A DNA stretch of 64,000 nt, from contig NZ_JAIBKA010000005.1 of assembly GCF_022603395.1 (NCBI RefSeq), positions 280,819 through 344,818 of the forward strand. Reading direction: 5' to 3'. The position numbers were made by a program, and so were the translations under genes. Positions 1 through 7,756 of the stretch are shown here, piece after piece; positions within the stretch are counted from its first letter, which is position 1, and every line of letters begins with the position of its first letter. This stretch comes from Desulfoferrobacter suflitae. GTDB taxonomy: Bacteria; Desulfobacterota; Syntrophobacteria; Syntrophobacterales; Syntrophobacteraceae. The notes below the pieces were generated by a model that was not told the origin of the DNA, made no database searches, and worked only from the letters and a program-made list of their open reading frames with translations.

Positions 1-75
1 AATGGCAACTGCCTCTCCCCCGGGGCGGAGGGATTGGTCCGGCGGCCTCCCGGCAACCCAACCGAGGAGCGAATC

Positions 76-348
76 ATGTCAATCATGTGGTTCTATGATG
101 AAGCCAGGGAAATGCAAGAGTATCAAAACTTGAGCGAAGCTGTCCGCGGGCTGGAGAGGGAATACCTGGAAATTCGAGTTCTGCTGCGTGACGCGGAGAA
201 CAGTCTGAAGCAAGATCCCGAAAGCGACTATCTGGCGGCAAAGGTCAAGTATCTCAGGAAACGTCTGGCCGATCTTGAAAAAGAAGCGCCCAGGCTCGCT
301 TCCGATGTGCCCCTGGAGATAGCTCTGTTTACCCCGCCCCATGGATAA
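76..348 (+). CDS. small coiled-coil protein with C-terminal glycine, first gene of Ub-like operon
   Basis: A 90-residue protein starting at the ATG behind a GAGGAG ribosome site; an upstream in-frame start at 34 has no such site. Residues about 8-75 are charged and strongly helical with heptad-like spacing of Leu, Val and Ile, so a coiled coil is likely. The chain ends Pro-Pro-His-Gly. I do not recognise a family. It lies 18 bases before the E1 gene and belongs to the same transcription unit. A small protein with a terminal Gly next to E1, E2-like and JAMM genes could be the conjugated modifier (compare the helical modifier Pup) or an adaptor for the AAA+ ATPase. Both are inference. The promoter would lie outside the window. 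Confidence 0.6.
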   Translation: MSIMWFYDEAREMQEYQNLSEAVRGLEREYLEIRVLLRDAENSLKQDPESDYLAAKVKYLRKRLADLEKEAPRLASDVPLEIALFTPPHG

Positions 349-366
349 GCGGCGTAGCGGTTCGCG

Positions 367-1653
367 ATGGCCACGACCGATAACTTTGCCGAGGATGCTC
401 GACTGGACAGACAACTGCGCATCGAGGGATGGAACCAGAGCGCATTGGAGAACGCCAGGATTGCTGTGGTGGGCGACGACGATCTGTTGTCATCTGTGTT
501 TTTGATGTCCCTTTCCGCGCTGGGGGTGAACCGGGCCGTCGTCATTGCACCGTCGCTTCATCCGGCATTTGTCGAAATTGCCCGGGGAGTGAATGCGTTT
601 TTTGAGCTCGCACACCTGCAGGGATTTTACACCCATTCGAGCCTGGATGACCTGTTCGGCGGTTGCCGGGTCATCGTGGATTTGAGCCATTACGGACTTG
701 CAAACAAGCTGTTGCTGGCCAAGGGGTTCCTGGAAGGAATACCGATTGTCAGGGGTTTCTGCTGCGAACAGCTGGATGAACAGGGTTTTAAAGTCTTTAC
801 CTATGTGCGCGGACGCGAATGGCGGGAAATCGAGCAGTTGATATCTCCACAAAACCTGCCGGCCCAGCATTTTGACGACGCCGTGCTGGATACGATCATC
901 GCCGGCATTGTCCTGGAGGAAACCAAAAACCTACTGATGGGCAGGGTGGTCTCTGATGAAATCATCGCCTACCATCGCCACACATTGACTTCGGCGGCAA
1001 AAGCGGATCATCTGCTGGTGGTCGGTGCAGGCGCCCTGGGTGTTTTTGTTGGAATGGGACTTGCCCATTCGGGCTATCACAACATCACATTCATGGATCC
1101 AGATACAGTCGATGTGACCAATTTAAACAGACAGGTGTTGTTCTACGATGCTGTGGGTGAGAGCAAAGCGCAAGCGCTGGCCAGGAAACTGAACGAGCTT
1201 TGTCGAGTGAATTCCCGCGGCCGGGTTGAAGCGTTCGCCGCCACTACCGACCTGGCCGCCTACGATGCGGTTTTCGACTGTGTCGACAATTTTGAAGCGC
1301 GCATCGCACTGAGTGAACGGTGTGAAGAGAAGGGCAAGGTGCTGATCAGCGGCGGGACCAGCGCGGAGGCCGGGCAGGTGGTGGTTTATACGCCCGCGGA
1401 GAAAGGCCCCACACCGGCGCAGTTGCTGGGCTTGTACGATATCGTTGCCGGCCGCCCCGGGGAGCATCACCGCAAAGAACGAGCTTCCTGCGTGCATCAA
1501 CCCGATCCGTCGGTCATCATGACCAACCAGATTGCCGCTGGTTTTATGGTGGATAGCTATCGAGTGCTTTCCAGCGGTCAGGAACCGGAGAATATTTTTT
1601 ATAATTCCAGGAGCCATGAAAGAATTTTGAAGGAAAGGAGACATCTGACATGA
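367..1653 (+). CDS. E1-like ubiquitin-activating enzyme with tandem adenylation domains (ThiF/UBA superfamily)
   Basis: A 428-aa protein. Residues 12-200 form a degenerate first Rossmann half: it opens with RLDRQLRIEGW, typical of Aos1/SAE1-type inactive halves, and its glycine loop has decayed to VGDDDLL. Residues 214-400 are an intact adenylation domain: GAGALG at 220-225, the MDPDTVDVTNLNRQ segment with Arg255, Lys267, and DCVDNFEAR with Asp307. Cys375 in ERASCVHQPDPS sits where E1/MoeB/ThiF proteins carry their conserved cysteine. Known role of the family: adenylate the C-terminal Gly of a ubiquitin-like protein and pass it to a cysteine. The fused inactive-plus-active layout is like eukaryotic UBA1 rather than MoeB or ThiF. 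Its stop overlaps the next start. Confidence 0.9.
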   Translation: MATTDNFAEDARLDRQLRIEGWNQSALENARIAVVGDDDLLSSVFLMSLSALGVNRAVVIAPSLHPAFVEIARGVNAFFELAHLQGFYTHSSLDDLFGGCRVIVDLSHYGLANKLLLAKGFLEGIPIVRGFCCEQLDEQGFKVFTYVRGREWREIEQLISPQNLPAQHFDDAVLDTIIAGIVLEETKNLLMGRVVSDEIIAYHRHTLTSAAKADHLLVVGAGALGVFVGMGLAHSGYHNITFMDPDTVDVTNLNRQVLFYDAVGESKAQALARKLNELCRVNSRGRVEAFAATTDLAAYDAVFDCVDNFEARIALSERCEEKGKVLISGGTSAEAGQVVVYTPAEKGPTPAQLLGLYDIVAGRPGEHHRKERASCVHQPDPSVIMTNQIAAGFMVDSYRVLSSGQEPENIFYNSRSHERILKERRHLT

Positions 1654-2024
1654 CACAGGCAGAATTGACCAAGGATCATGCATTGGATAACGCTCGCCAG
1701 GTGATGCCGCTGGTGCTGGAAATCCTCCCGGGCCATGCGGCCGAAGGTTTGATCGGCGTCTATGAACCGGGGAGCTACGAAACCGAGCCTTTGCGCAAGA
1801 TGTGTGAAAAAGTCCTGAACAAAGGAAACTTGAGCATTGAGGAACAACTTATCTGGGAAGACATCGCCAGGCAACTGGACGGCGGGAGACTGTTTTGCCG
1901 GGGTCAGGACATTGGAGGAACCGCACTGGAGTTTGCCCAGCTGGAGCAAACCGAGGCGGGGGAAAAATATTACTATGTGCCGGTACGAGCGATAAAGCCG
2001 CAGGAAGGCGGCATGTTCAAATGA
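1650..2024 (+). CDS. unknown 124-aa protein with near-C-terminal Gly-Gly, candidate modifier precursor
   Basis: The start overlaps the E1 stop (ATGA) and follows a strong AAAGGAG site. The protein is mixed alpha/beta. It ends in a hydrophobic strand (KYYYVPVRAI, 107-115), then KPQEGG with Gly120-Gly121, then MFK. A last beta strand followed by a flexible tail ending in GG plus a few residues is how ubiquitin-like precursors look before a JAMM or other protease trims them. No clear beta-grasp sequence signature is visible in the rest of the chain, so the modifier role is inference; it may instead be an accessory subunit. The position directly behind E1 and before the E2-like gene supports a function in the same system. 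Confidence 0.55.
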   Translation: MTQAELTKDHALDNARQVMPLVLEILPGHAAEGLIGVYEPGSYETEPLRKMCEKVLNKGNLSIEEQLIWEDIARQLDGGRLFCRGQDIGGTALEFAQLEQTEAGEKYYYVPVRAIKPQEGGMFK

Positions 2025-2042
2025 GGATCGGATTGGTGGACT

Positions 2043-3158
2043 ATGCGGCGACTGCTGGATTCTAACCTCGTGTTTTTTATCGAATCCGATTTTGTGTACA
2101 TGCCTCTGCTGCTGGATCCATCCATCGACAGGGAGGCCCGAGCCCTGTCAGAGGCGCGAGGGCCAACCAGGAAAAGAGCGCCAACAGGGGAGAACATCAT
2201 CATCCGGCAGGACGGCATGCAATTTGTCAAAACGTTCAACCTGTTCTCTCTGGTAAACAACTTCAAAGCGATTAACGCCCATGAATATCATCGCATGAGG
2301 GAGGCATGCCTGCACCAATACCGGCTTAACGGTGACGCCGACAATGTCTTTGGCGACGAAATGCTCAACCGGATCCTGTTTCTGATCCTGCCGCACTTTA
2401 TAAAGACGAGCCGGGGGTGGCAGCGAAGCCGCCCGTCTCGGGAAGAACTGCTGGACTTCATCGTGAGCAAAATCGACATTCCCCCTAAATATGTGGCCGA
2501 TGCCGCCGCGTTTCTTGATTTGCAGCCGCTGGAAAATATCCTGAAAAGCATGGACGATCAGAAGCCGGCGCTGCAGCCGCCCGCGGGAGGCGTGCTGACC
2601 TCAAGCGAACTGAGCGCCTGGCTGCAGGAAGCGGTGCAGGCGAACATTTTGACCTCCGAGTATGCTCGCCTGAGCAGGGCGCTGAAGCTGCGCCGGCAAC
2701 TGCTGCGGGCCAAACCGGAACACATTGCATTGTTTCTCTACATTGCGGATTTCGGATCTATAGAAATTGCGGGCTTTGGCTTTGCGCGGATGAAATCGCC
2801 GCGAGATTACCTGGTTTACAAGCGGACCGGGGAATATGTGCTCAAGGATTATTACGGTAGACCCTACCTCTTTCCGGACTGCAGAGTCGCAGTGTCGACA
2901 TATGCTCCCGCCAGGCCCTTCGTCATGGAAAAATACAAACACCCGTTTTTGCGCGGCTATCAGAGTAACCAGGAAATTTGTATGAAGCCCGTTGAAACTT
3001 CCGGCAAGCCTTCCCCGGAGACCATTATCAGGTCCCTGGAGGAAGGCATAACGGCGTTGCGTTACGGTTACGACCCGCGTCGCCGCAACGGCTATCACAG
3101 TCTGGATAAGACCTACATCTATATCCCCACCATAACATTTGAAGAATACCGGATATGA
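2043..3158 (+). CDS. E2-like (UBC fold) conjugating protein with an unknown N-terminal domain
   Basis: A 371-aa protein. Residues 1-230 are not recognised. The C-terminal part follows the order of an E2 core: TYAPARPFV (286-294), resembling the YPxxPPxV segment; KHPF (299-302), resembling HPN; SNQEICM (308-314), resembling the SNGSICL active-site segment, with Cys313 as the candidate catalytic cysteine; then SPETIIRSLEEGITALRYGYDP split across 324-345, resembling the helix after the active site. The His-to-Cys spacing is 13, about three more than in UBE2D. PRTRC system protein B also carries a divergent E2-like core of this kind. The gene lies 18 bases after the 124-aa gene in the same operon. 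The fold call rests on motif reading, not a profile search. Confidence 0.65.
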   Translation: MRRLLDSNLVFFIESDFVYMPLLLDPSIDREARALSEARGPTRKRAPTGENIIIRQDGMQFVKTFNLFSLVNNFKAINAHEYHRMREACLHQYRLNGDADNVFGDEMLNRILFLILPHFIKTSRGWQRSRPSREELLDFIVSKIDIPPKYVADAAAFLDLQPLENILKSMDDQKPALQPPAGGVLTSSELSAWLQEAVQANILTSEYARLSRALKLRRQLLRAKPEHIALFLYIADFGSIEIAGFGFARMKSPRDYLVYKRTGEYVLKDYYGRPYLFPDCRVAVSTYAPARPFVMEKYKHPFLRGYQSNQEICMKPVETSGKPSPETIIRSLEEGITALRYGYDPRRRNGYHSLDKTYIYIPTITFEEYRI

Positions 3159-3203
3159 ATGACCGCTGAGGGATATGTCGAATTTCTATAAAGTGGGGAC
3201 CGC

Positions 3204-3680
3204 ATGGATCTGCTCCAGAGTATCAAGTCGAAGCGGGCGAAACAAAAGAAAAAAGACCCTGTTGCGCGGGATGTGTTCACGCGGGTTGGCTGGATCGTAA
3301 GACAGAACGGTCTTGATGAGGGTTTCCTGAGAATGCTTGATCCAGCGGCCAACGACGCTTGGCAAACACGGCTCGGAGCTGCCCGGGTCAGGCTCAAGAC
3401 AAGGACCGAGCTCCCCTTGTTCTTCCTTGCAACCCAGGAAGAATACAGGTTGATCAGGGCAATTCTCAGGGCCGTTGACAACCCTTACCTCGAGTTCGCC
3501 AATACGCCTGACGAGATCCTGTGGTGCCGCTACTTGTTTCGGCTCAACCCTGCAATCCCGCAAGACAGACTGATACGGTTTCATTTTGAAACGCTCGTTC
3601 TGCACGAGCAGGACAAGGTAGGCGGCGGCCTTGCAGGGGTGCCCCCGCCAGGGACCGGAAAGCGGAATTTGAGCCCATGA
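3204..3680 (+). CDS. unknown 158-aa operon protein
   Basis: I do not recognise the family. The N-terminus (1-25) is rich in Lys and Arg ([14 protein letters not shown]). The middle (60-130) is mixed alpha/beta with hydrophobic strands such as [12 protein letters not shown]. The C-terminus has a flexible [14 protein letters not shown] tail (139-152) that could also be a processing site, though this is weaker than the GG of the 124-aa protein. Translation starts at an ATG behind AAGTGGGG. The stop overlaps the start of the AAA+ gene (ATGA), so the two are translationally coupled. Context alone places it in the Ub-like conjugation operon. Confidence 0.55.
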   Translation: MDLLQSIKSKRAKQKKKDPVARDVFTRVGWIVRQNGLDEGFLRMLDPAANDAWQTRLGAARVRLKTRTELPLFFLATQEEYRLIRAILRAVDNPYLEFANTPDEILWCRYLFRLNPAIPQDRLIRFHFETLVLHEQDKVGGGLAGVPPPGTGKRNLSP

Positions 3681-4810
3681 AGATGGACGACCGAATGCCC
3701 GGGCAGCGTCAGGAGCGCATCCAGGAAAAAATCACCCAGATGAAGACGGGCCAGGAAATGGAAGCCGTCCAGGAGATCATCGATTTTAACAAGACTCCTG
3801 CTCAGTTCAAGGCACAGATGGACCGGTTTGTCATCGGGCAGGAACAGGGCAAAAAGATCCTGTCTACAGCCGTTACATTCCACTACAGGCGACTCGGTCA
3901 AGCCCTGAGAAAATGGCTGACAGAAAACGACGGCAGTATAGACCTTGCTTTGCGCCATACCCTGACCCCCAGAGCCAATATAATGGTGATCGGCCCCACC
4001 GGCTGCGGCAAAACCTACAGCAGTGAAACAGCTTCCCGGCTGGTCGGTGTATCCTTCGTGCATGAAGACCTGACCAAATTCAGTGAAGTCGGCTACGTTG
4101 GCCAGAACGTCGGCGATATTCTGGTGGATTTGCTGCTGGCCGCGGGGGGCAACACCAGCGTGGCTCAGATGGGCGTCGTGTATATCGATGAAATAGACAA
4201 GATTGCCGGCGAGAGCTCCGTCGGCAGAGATGTCTCGGGCCGGGGCGTTCAAAAGGGACTGCTGCATCTGGTGGACGGATCGGAAAACACCGTGCAGATC
4301 GGCAAAGAGAGAATTCCCCTTTCAACCAAACATATCCTTTTCATCGCTGGCGGAGCCTTTGAGAATTTGGACGTGGTGGTCAAGAAGCGCATGGCCCGCC
4401 AGGGGCTTGTTGGAAACTGGCGCCATTTTTTGACGGCCGACGACCTGGTGGCATTTGGCATGGAAAGACAACTCATGGGGCGCTTCCCGGTAAAAGTCGT
4501 CTACGATCCATTGACAACCGAGGACCTCAAGAACATTATGCTCAAGAGCGAGGACAGTGCCCTGCTGGCCTACACCCATGACCTGGGGACATGGGGCATC
4601 GATCTGGAATTCACCGAGGATGCACTGACCGAAGTCGCCCACCGAGCTCAGCAGGAAGGAACCGGCGCGCGCGGTCTGATCAGCGTGCTGCACCGGGTGT
4701 TGCTGGAGGACATGTTCCGCCTGCCGGGAACCTTCACCGGTAGATTGTTGGTGGACCAGGAGTACGTGCAGGATAGACTGAGATGCGATTCAAGAACCTT
4801 TCCCAACTGA
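3677..4810 (+). CDS. ClpX-like AAA+ unfoldase lacking the zinc-binding domain and ClpP-docking loop
   Basis: A 377-aa AAA+ ATPase closest in motif order to ClpX. Walker A is GPTGCGKT (106-113), the aromatic pore loop GYVG is at 139-142, Walker B VVYIDEID is at 167-174, the [10 protein letters not shown] segment at 183-192, sensor/arginine regions include LMGRFP (266-271), and sensor 2 is GTGARG (328-333). The N-terminal four-Cys zinc domain of ClpX is absent; residues 1-45 are helical and charged instead. Where ClpX has its IGF/IGL loop for ClpP, this protein has [11 protein letters not shown] (238-248) with no such tripeptide. It therefore probably unfolds substrates for something other than ClpP. 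It overlaps the JAMM gene by 28 bases, so the protease partner or deconjugase may be that JAMM protein. Confidence 0.88.
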   Translation: MKMDDRMPGQRQERIQEKITQMKTGQEMEAVQEIIDFNKTPAQFKAQMDRFVIGQEQGKKILSTAVTFHYRRLGQALRKWLTENDGSIDLALRHTLTPRANIMVIGPTGCGKTYSSETASRLVGVSFVHEDLTKFSEVGYVGQNVGDILVDLLLAAGGNTSVAQMGVVYIDEIDKIAGESSVGRDVSGRGVQKGLLHLVDGSENTVQIGKERIPLSTKHILFIAGGAFENLDVVVKKRMARQGLVGNWRHFLTADDLVAFGMERQLMGRFPVKVVYDPLTTEDLKNIMLKSEDSALLAYTHDLGTWGIDLEFTEDALTEVAHRAQQEGTGARGLISVLHRVLLEDMFRLPGTFTGRLLVDQEYVQDRLRCDSRTFPN

Positions 4811-5583
4811 AGCGGCCGCAGATTTTCGAGAAAACCCTGGGAAGCCTGCCGCAAAAGCTTGCAATGACATCGTATGCCGGCCACAAGGCATTCAAGATTT
4901 GTGAACTGGTCGCCGCGATTTTCCAGGAGAGTTACGAATGGTATGGCTTCACGCTCGCCGAGAAAGCCCGGCCGGAGCTCGTGGTGGACATCGGTTTGCC
5001 GAGAAATGACCTGAACCTCTCCGACTACGCCACCCTCGGTGGCGACACGATCGCAGCATACCAGGAAACGTTGCCCCATGATCTGATCATCAACGGATGG
5101 ATTCACTCCCATGGGGCCCTCCACTACAAGAGTTTCTCAAACACTGATGCAGACAATCACCGCACCGTTCTGAACTTCGTTGCCGCCGGCACCAGAAGAC
5201 CTCTGGCCAAAAGGCAGATAGCCATCCAGGATCTGCAATTGCTGGTGAAAGACAGTTTCACGGATGAGGACCTGCGCCGGGGCAGCGTCGCTCTCATAAC
5301 GGATGCACCGATAACTGAAGCCAGAATATTGGAAACGATTTACGGCAGTTTCTGTTACTGTGTGGTGGTCGGAGACGGCGGGTGGCACAACCAGGAAATT
5401 CACTACCGGGAAAAGGGCATTCTTTCAGGTTATACCAAGGTGGGAAGCCGAGCGGCGGATCTCCTATTCATCGATACAGACAAAACATTTACCCGGGTTG
5501 ACATAGACCTCTTGACCAAAGAGGTGGAAGAAAAAATTCGGCCGAACCTCAATCCACCCTTGGAAACAATGGAGCGGATGTAG
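4783..5583 (+). CDS. JAMM/JAB (MPN) metalloprotease, candidate deconjugase or modifier-processing enzyme
   Basis: A 266-aa protein with a JAMM zinc motif: a Glu in ESYEWYG (Glu52, or Glu49), then HSH (His108, His110), then eight residues to Ser119 and Asp122 (SNTD). JAMM enzymes cleave isopeptide bonds to ubiquitin-like proteins or trim modifier precursors. Residues about 30-160 form the MPN core; the rest (165-266) is a C-terminal region I do not recognise. The gene starts inside the 3' end of the AAA+ gene, so the two are co-translated, which recalls the proteasome lid where an MPN protease sits on an AAA+ motor. It is the last gene of the operon and ends only 8 bases from a convergent gene. 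Confidence 0.88.
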   Translation: MRFKNLSQLKRPQIFEKTLGSLPQKLAMTSYAGHKAFKICELVAAIFQESYEWYGFTLAEKARPELVVDIGLPRNDLNLSDYATLGGDTIAAYQETLPHDLIINGWIHSHGALHYKSFSNTDADNHRTVLNFVAAGTRRPLAKRQIAIQDLQLLVKDSFTDEDLRRGSVALITDAPITEARILETIYGSFCYCVVVGDGGWHNQEIHYREKGILSGYTKVGSRAADLLFIDTDKTFTRVDIDLLTKEVEEKIRPNLNPPLETMERM

Positions 5584-5591
5584 CCGGAATT

Positions 5592-6512
5592 CTATCGCGA
5601 CTCCGGCTCATCCAGCAAGCGAAGGCATCTTTGGGCATCGGCGTAGTCGCCATTGATCGCCATGGCCATGTGATAATCCAGCCGCGCCTCTTCATAGCGA
5701 CCCAGCCTCTGCCAGGCCATGCCGCGATTGCAGTAGGCCTCGCAAAAATTGGGATTGAGCCCAATGGCTGCGCCATAGTCCGCAATGGCCGCCTCGACAT
5801 CGTTGCCGAGAAACTTCATGTTTCCCCTGTTGTTGTATGCATTGGCATAGCCTGGATTGACCCGCACGGCTTTCTCATAATCCTCCCGGGCGGCCATGAA
5901 GCTGCCGTTTCTTTCCTTGTACAGCCCGCGACTGTTGAGCACATTGGCCGCCAGGAGCGGCAGAGGAAATTCGGTAAAATCTCCAGAAGTGCGACAATTG
6001 AAGCCTTGGGGGTCGGTGTTGTCAATGTCGATGATCTGCTCCCCAATCCTGAGCCGGTTGAGTACATGCTCGGAATCCATCAGCAGGGAAAGCTGCAGCC
6101 CCGCCCGCAAGCCCAGCACGGAGAAAAGAGACGTGAGTCCCACGCAGGTCCCAACCGGACGATTCACATCGGGGTCCAGTTGAGCATCAATCGCCTCGGT
6201 GAGAAAAAAAGAGGCACCAAACCGTTTCGGCTTGCTGGTCCAAAGATAATCAAACATACAGCGGGCGAATGATCGATGCCGGTAGAGGGGCAGCTGTACA
6301 TACCGGGCGGGGCTTTCTTTTATGCATTTGCTCTGGCAGCGGACGAATACAGCATCTATTTTCCGTTGATAGGCCTTGATCGCTTCATCTTCCTTCAGAC
6401 CGGCGAGAACCAGCAGGACTTTCTCCAGCAAGACCGATCTTCCCTCCCTGATGTCCGCAAGGAGCTCTGTTTCGCAGCCTGGAGCCTCAAGGAATGTAGT
6501 AGTGTCCCTCAT
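5592..6512 (-). CDS. transglutaminase-like (SirB1-type) protein with C-terminal TPR repeats
   Basis: A 306-aa protein. The N-terminal half resembles the transglutaminase-like superfamily core of SirB1-type proteins: Cys in GTCVGLTSLF, His in SEHVLN, and acidic residues in IIDIDNTD form a plausible Cys-His-Asp set. The C-terminal 110 residues are TPR repeats, with typical RGLYKERNGSFMAAREDYEKA, NAYNNRGNMKFLGND and CNRGMAWQRLGRYEEA segments. Start at ATG behind GGGAGCG. The product is probably cytoplasmic, as no signal peptide is seen. It is convergent with the Ub-like operon and may be independent of it, although a transglutaminase fold could also act on isopeptide bonds. That link is speculative. 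Confidence 0.7.
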   Translation of the reverse strand: MRDTTTFLEAPGCETELLADIREGRSVLLEKVLLVLAGLKEDEAIKAYQRKIDAVFVRCQSKCIKESPARYVQLPLYRHRSFARCMFDYLWTSKPKRFGASFFLTEAIDAQLDPDVNRPVGTCVGLTSLFSVLGLRAGLQLSLLMDSEHVLNRLRIGEQIIDIDNTDPQGFNCRTSGDFTEFPLPLLAANVLNSRGLYKERNGSFMAAREDYEKAVRVNPGYANAYNNRGNMKFLGNDVEAAIADYGAAIGLNPNFCEAYCNRGMAWQRLGRYEEARLDYHMAMAINGDYADAQRCLRLLDEPESR

Positions 6513-6837
6513 AACGCTCCCGCATAAAGCTGATCGTCAGACGCACTTGGCCGCGTGTGTCGGGCAGAGTGTCTCGACCCGAGCAATTCCAATGTATTGA
6601 ATCCCTTGTCACAAAGAGCTGTCCGAAGGCGAGAATTCCGCTCATGGCCGATTAGCGGATCGGCCCTAACATACCGTGCAGCCAAGTTCTTGCCGAAAAA
6701 ATCAAAAAACTGGTCCCTTTAACGAGTTAATGTTAGAATTTTTATTTGAACGAAGTCGGCATGACACGCCACAATAGTCCACAACGGTGCATAGCATAAT
6801 CTATTTCGCCGGTAGACGTTAAGGAGAATGAAGACCC
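6513..6837. other. intergenic region without a gene
   Basis: Between two divergent genes. It must hold promoters for both, but I see no box pair good enough to call. The only clear signal is AAGGAGA at 6821-6827, the ribosome site of the gene at 6838. Confidence 0.5.
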
Positions 6838-7239
6838 ATGAAGCAACAAACACCTTTGGCCCCTGATCTGATGAAAGCCAAACCGGCCGCCCCCTTGCGC
6901 AATCCATACATCGTGAACTTTTGCAGGGTTTTGATCGAAAAAAAAGGCGAACAGCTCGAACCTGAAATTCAAAAAAAGCTGGCGGATGACATGTATCGAC
7001 TATTTGAAAACATGCTGGGTCAGAATATGATCAAAGCCCTGCCGGATGACCTGCGCAAACACTACCTGAACCTGACGGAAGACCTCAGTTCCCTTGATTA
7101 CGACGCGATAGGTGAAGTCTTTGACGAGAGCATTCCGCATTACCAGGAGATCATGAAGGAAACCATGAAGCAGTTTGCCGAGATTTTCATGCGCAACCGC
7201 AAATTTGATCCCCTGGATTATCCGGTCGCGTTGGAATAG
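6838..7239 (+). CDS. conserved-looking hypothetical protein, 133 aa
   Basis: Start at ATG with AAGGAGA about 10 bases upstream. The protein is soluble, acidic and predicted mostly helical, with segments such as LADDMYRLFENMLGQNMIKALP and IGEVFDESIPHYQEIMKETMKQ. No metal-binding motif, signal peptide or membrane segment is seen. I do not recognise a family. It is followed 112 bases later by a zinc-ribbon gene on the same strand and may be transcribed with it. Confidence 0.65.
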   Translation: MKQQTPLAPDLMKAKPAAPLRNPYIVNFCRVLIEKKGEQLEPEIQKKLADDMYRLFENMLGQNMIKALPDDLRKHYLNLTEDLSSLDYDAIGEVFDESIPHYQEIMKETMKQFAEIFMRNRKFDPLDYPVALE

Positions 7240-7351
7240 CTTTGCACCATTTATTCATCAAATCCCGCCTGTTTGCTCTTGTTTTCACGAGCACCAGTGC
7301 TTATTACAATTGGCGAATGATTCTTGAATAGGTGAGAGAGGAGAACAACCG

Positions 7352-7618
7352 ATGAACGAAGATAAGACCATCTGCCCGCATTGCGGCGAAAAAATGAAGA
7401 AGTGGCGCACTCCCGATTATGGTACCTGGAGTGCCGAGTATTTTTATGTTTGTTTTAACGACAAATGTTCCTATTACGTCAAGGGTTGGGAGCACATGGA
7501 AAAAACCCTGCAGCAATCCTGCTCCTACCGGCATCGCTACGACCCCGATACCGGCCATTGCGGGCCGTTGCCGGTGTGGTCGGAAGACGCCTGCAAGTCC
7601 GGCATTATTCAGGAATAG
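7352..7618 (+). CDS. Ogr/Delta-like zinc-ribbon protein
   Basis: An 88-aa protein beginning with a CPHC (residues 8-11) and a second CFNDKC pair (about residues 34-39), the spacing of an Ogr/Delta-type zinc finger. Two further Cys (57 and 70) and several aromatic residues follow. Proteins of this type are common in sulfate-reducing deltaproteobacteria; their role is unknown, and nucleic-acid binding is the usual guess. Start at ATG behind GAGAGGAG. A clear intrinsic terminator lies just downstream. Confidence 0.75.
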   Translation: MNEDKTICPHCGEKMKKWRTPDYGTWSAEYFYVCFNDKCSYYVKGWEHMEKTLQQSCSYRHRYDPDTGHCGPLPVWSEDACKSGIIQE

Positions 7619-7647
7619 GCGCAGGAACCGACGGCACCTGACACGAC

Positions 7648-7685
7648 AGCGGGGAATCAACGGATCCCCCGCTTTGGTTTTTTCT
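7648..7685 (+). terminator. intrinsic terminator after the zinc-ribbon gene
   Basis: Inverted repeat AGCGGGG / CCCCGCT (7648-7654 with 7667-7673), 12-base loop, then TTGGTTTTTT. Confidence 0.75.
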
Positions 7686-7756
7686 GCGGGACGCGCACAT
7701 CCCGGCGCCGTGATCATGCCGCAGCCTGGCCCGGCGGAACGCCGCAAAGCCTGGCC

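Noticed and set aside
76..5583. Assignment as CBASS type II, Bil or PRTRC
   Set aside because: No CD-NTase or effector gene (CBASS), the gene set and order differ from BilABCD, and the ParB-related parts of PRTRC are not present. Homology of single proteins to those systems remains possible.
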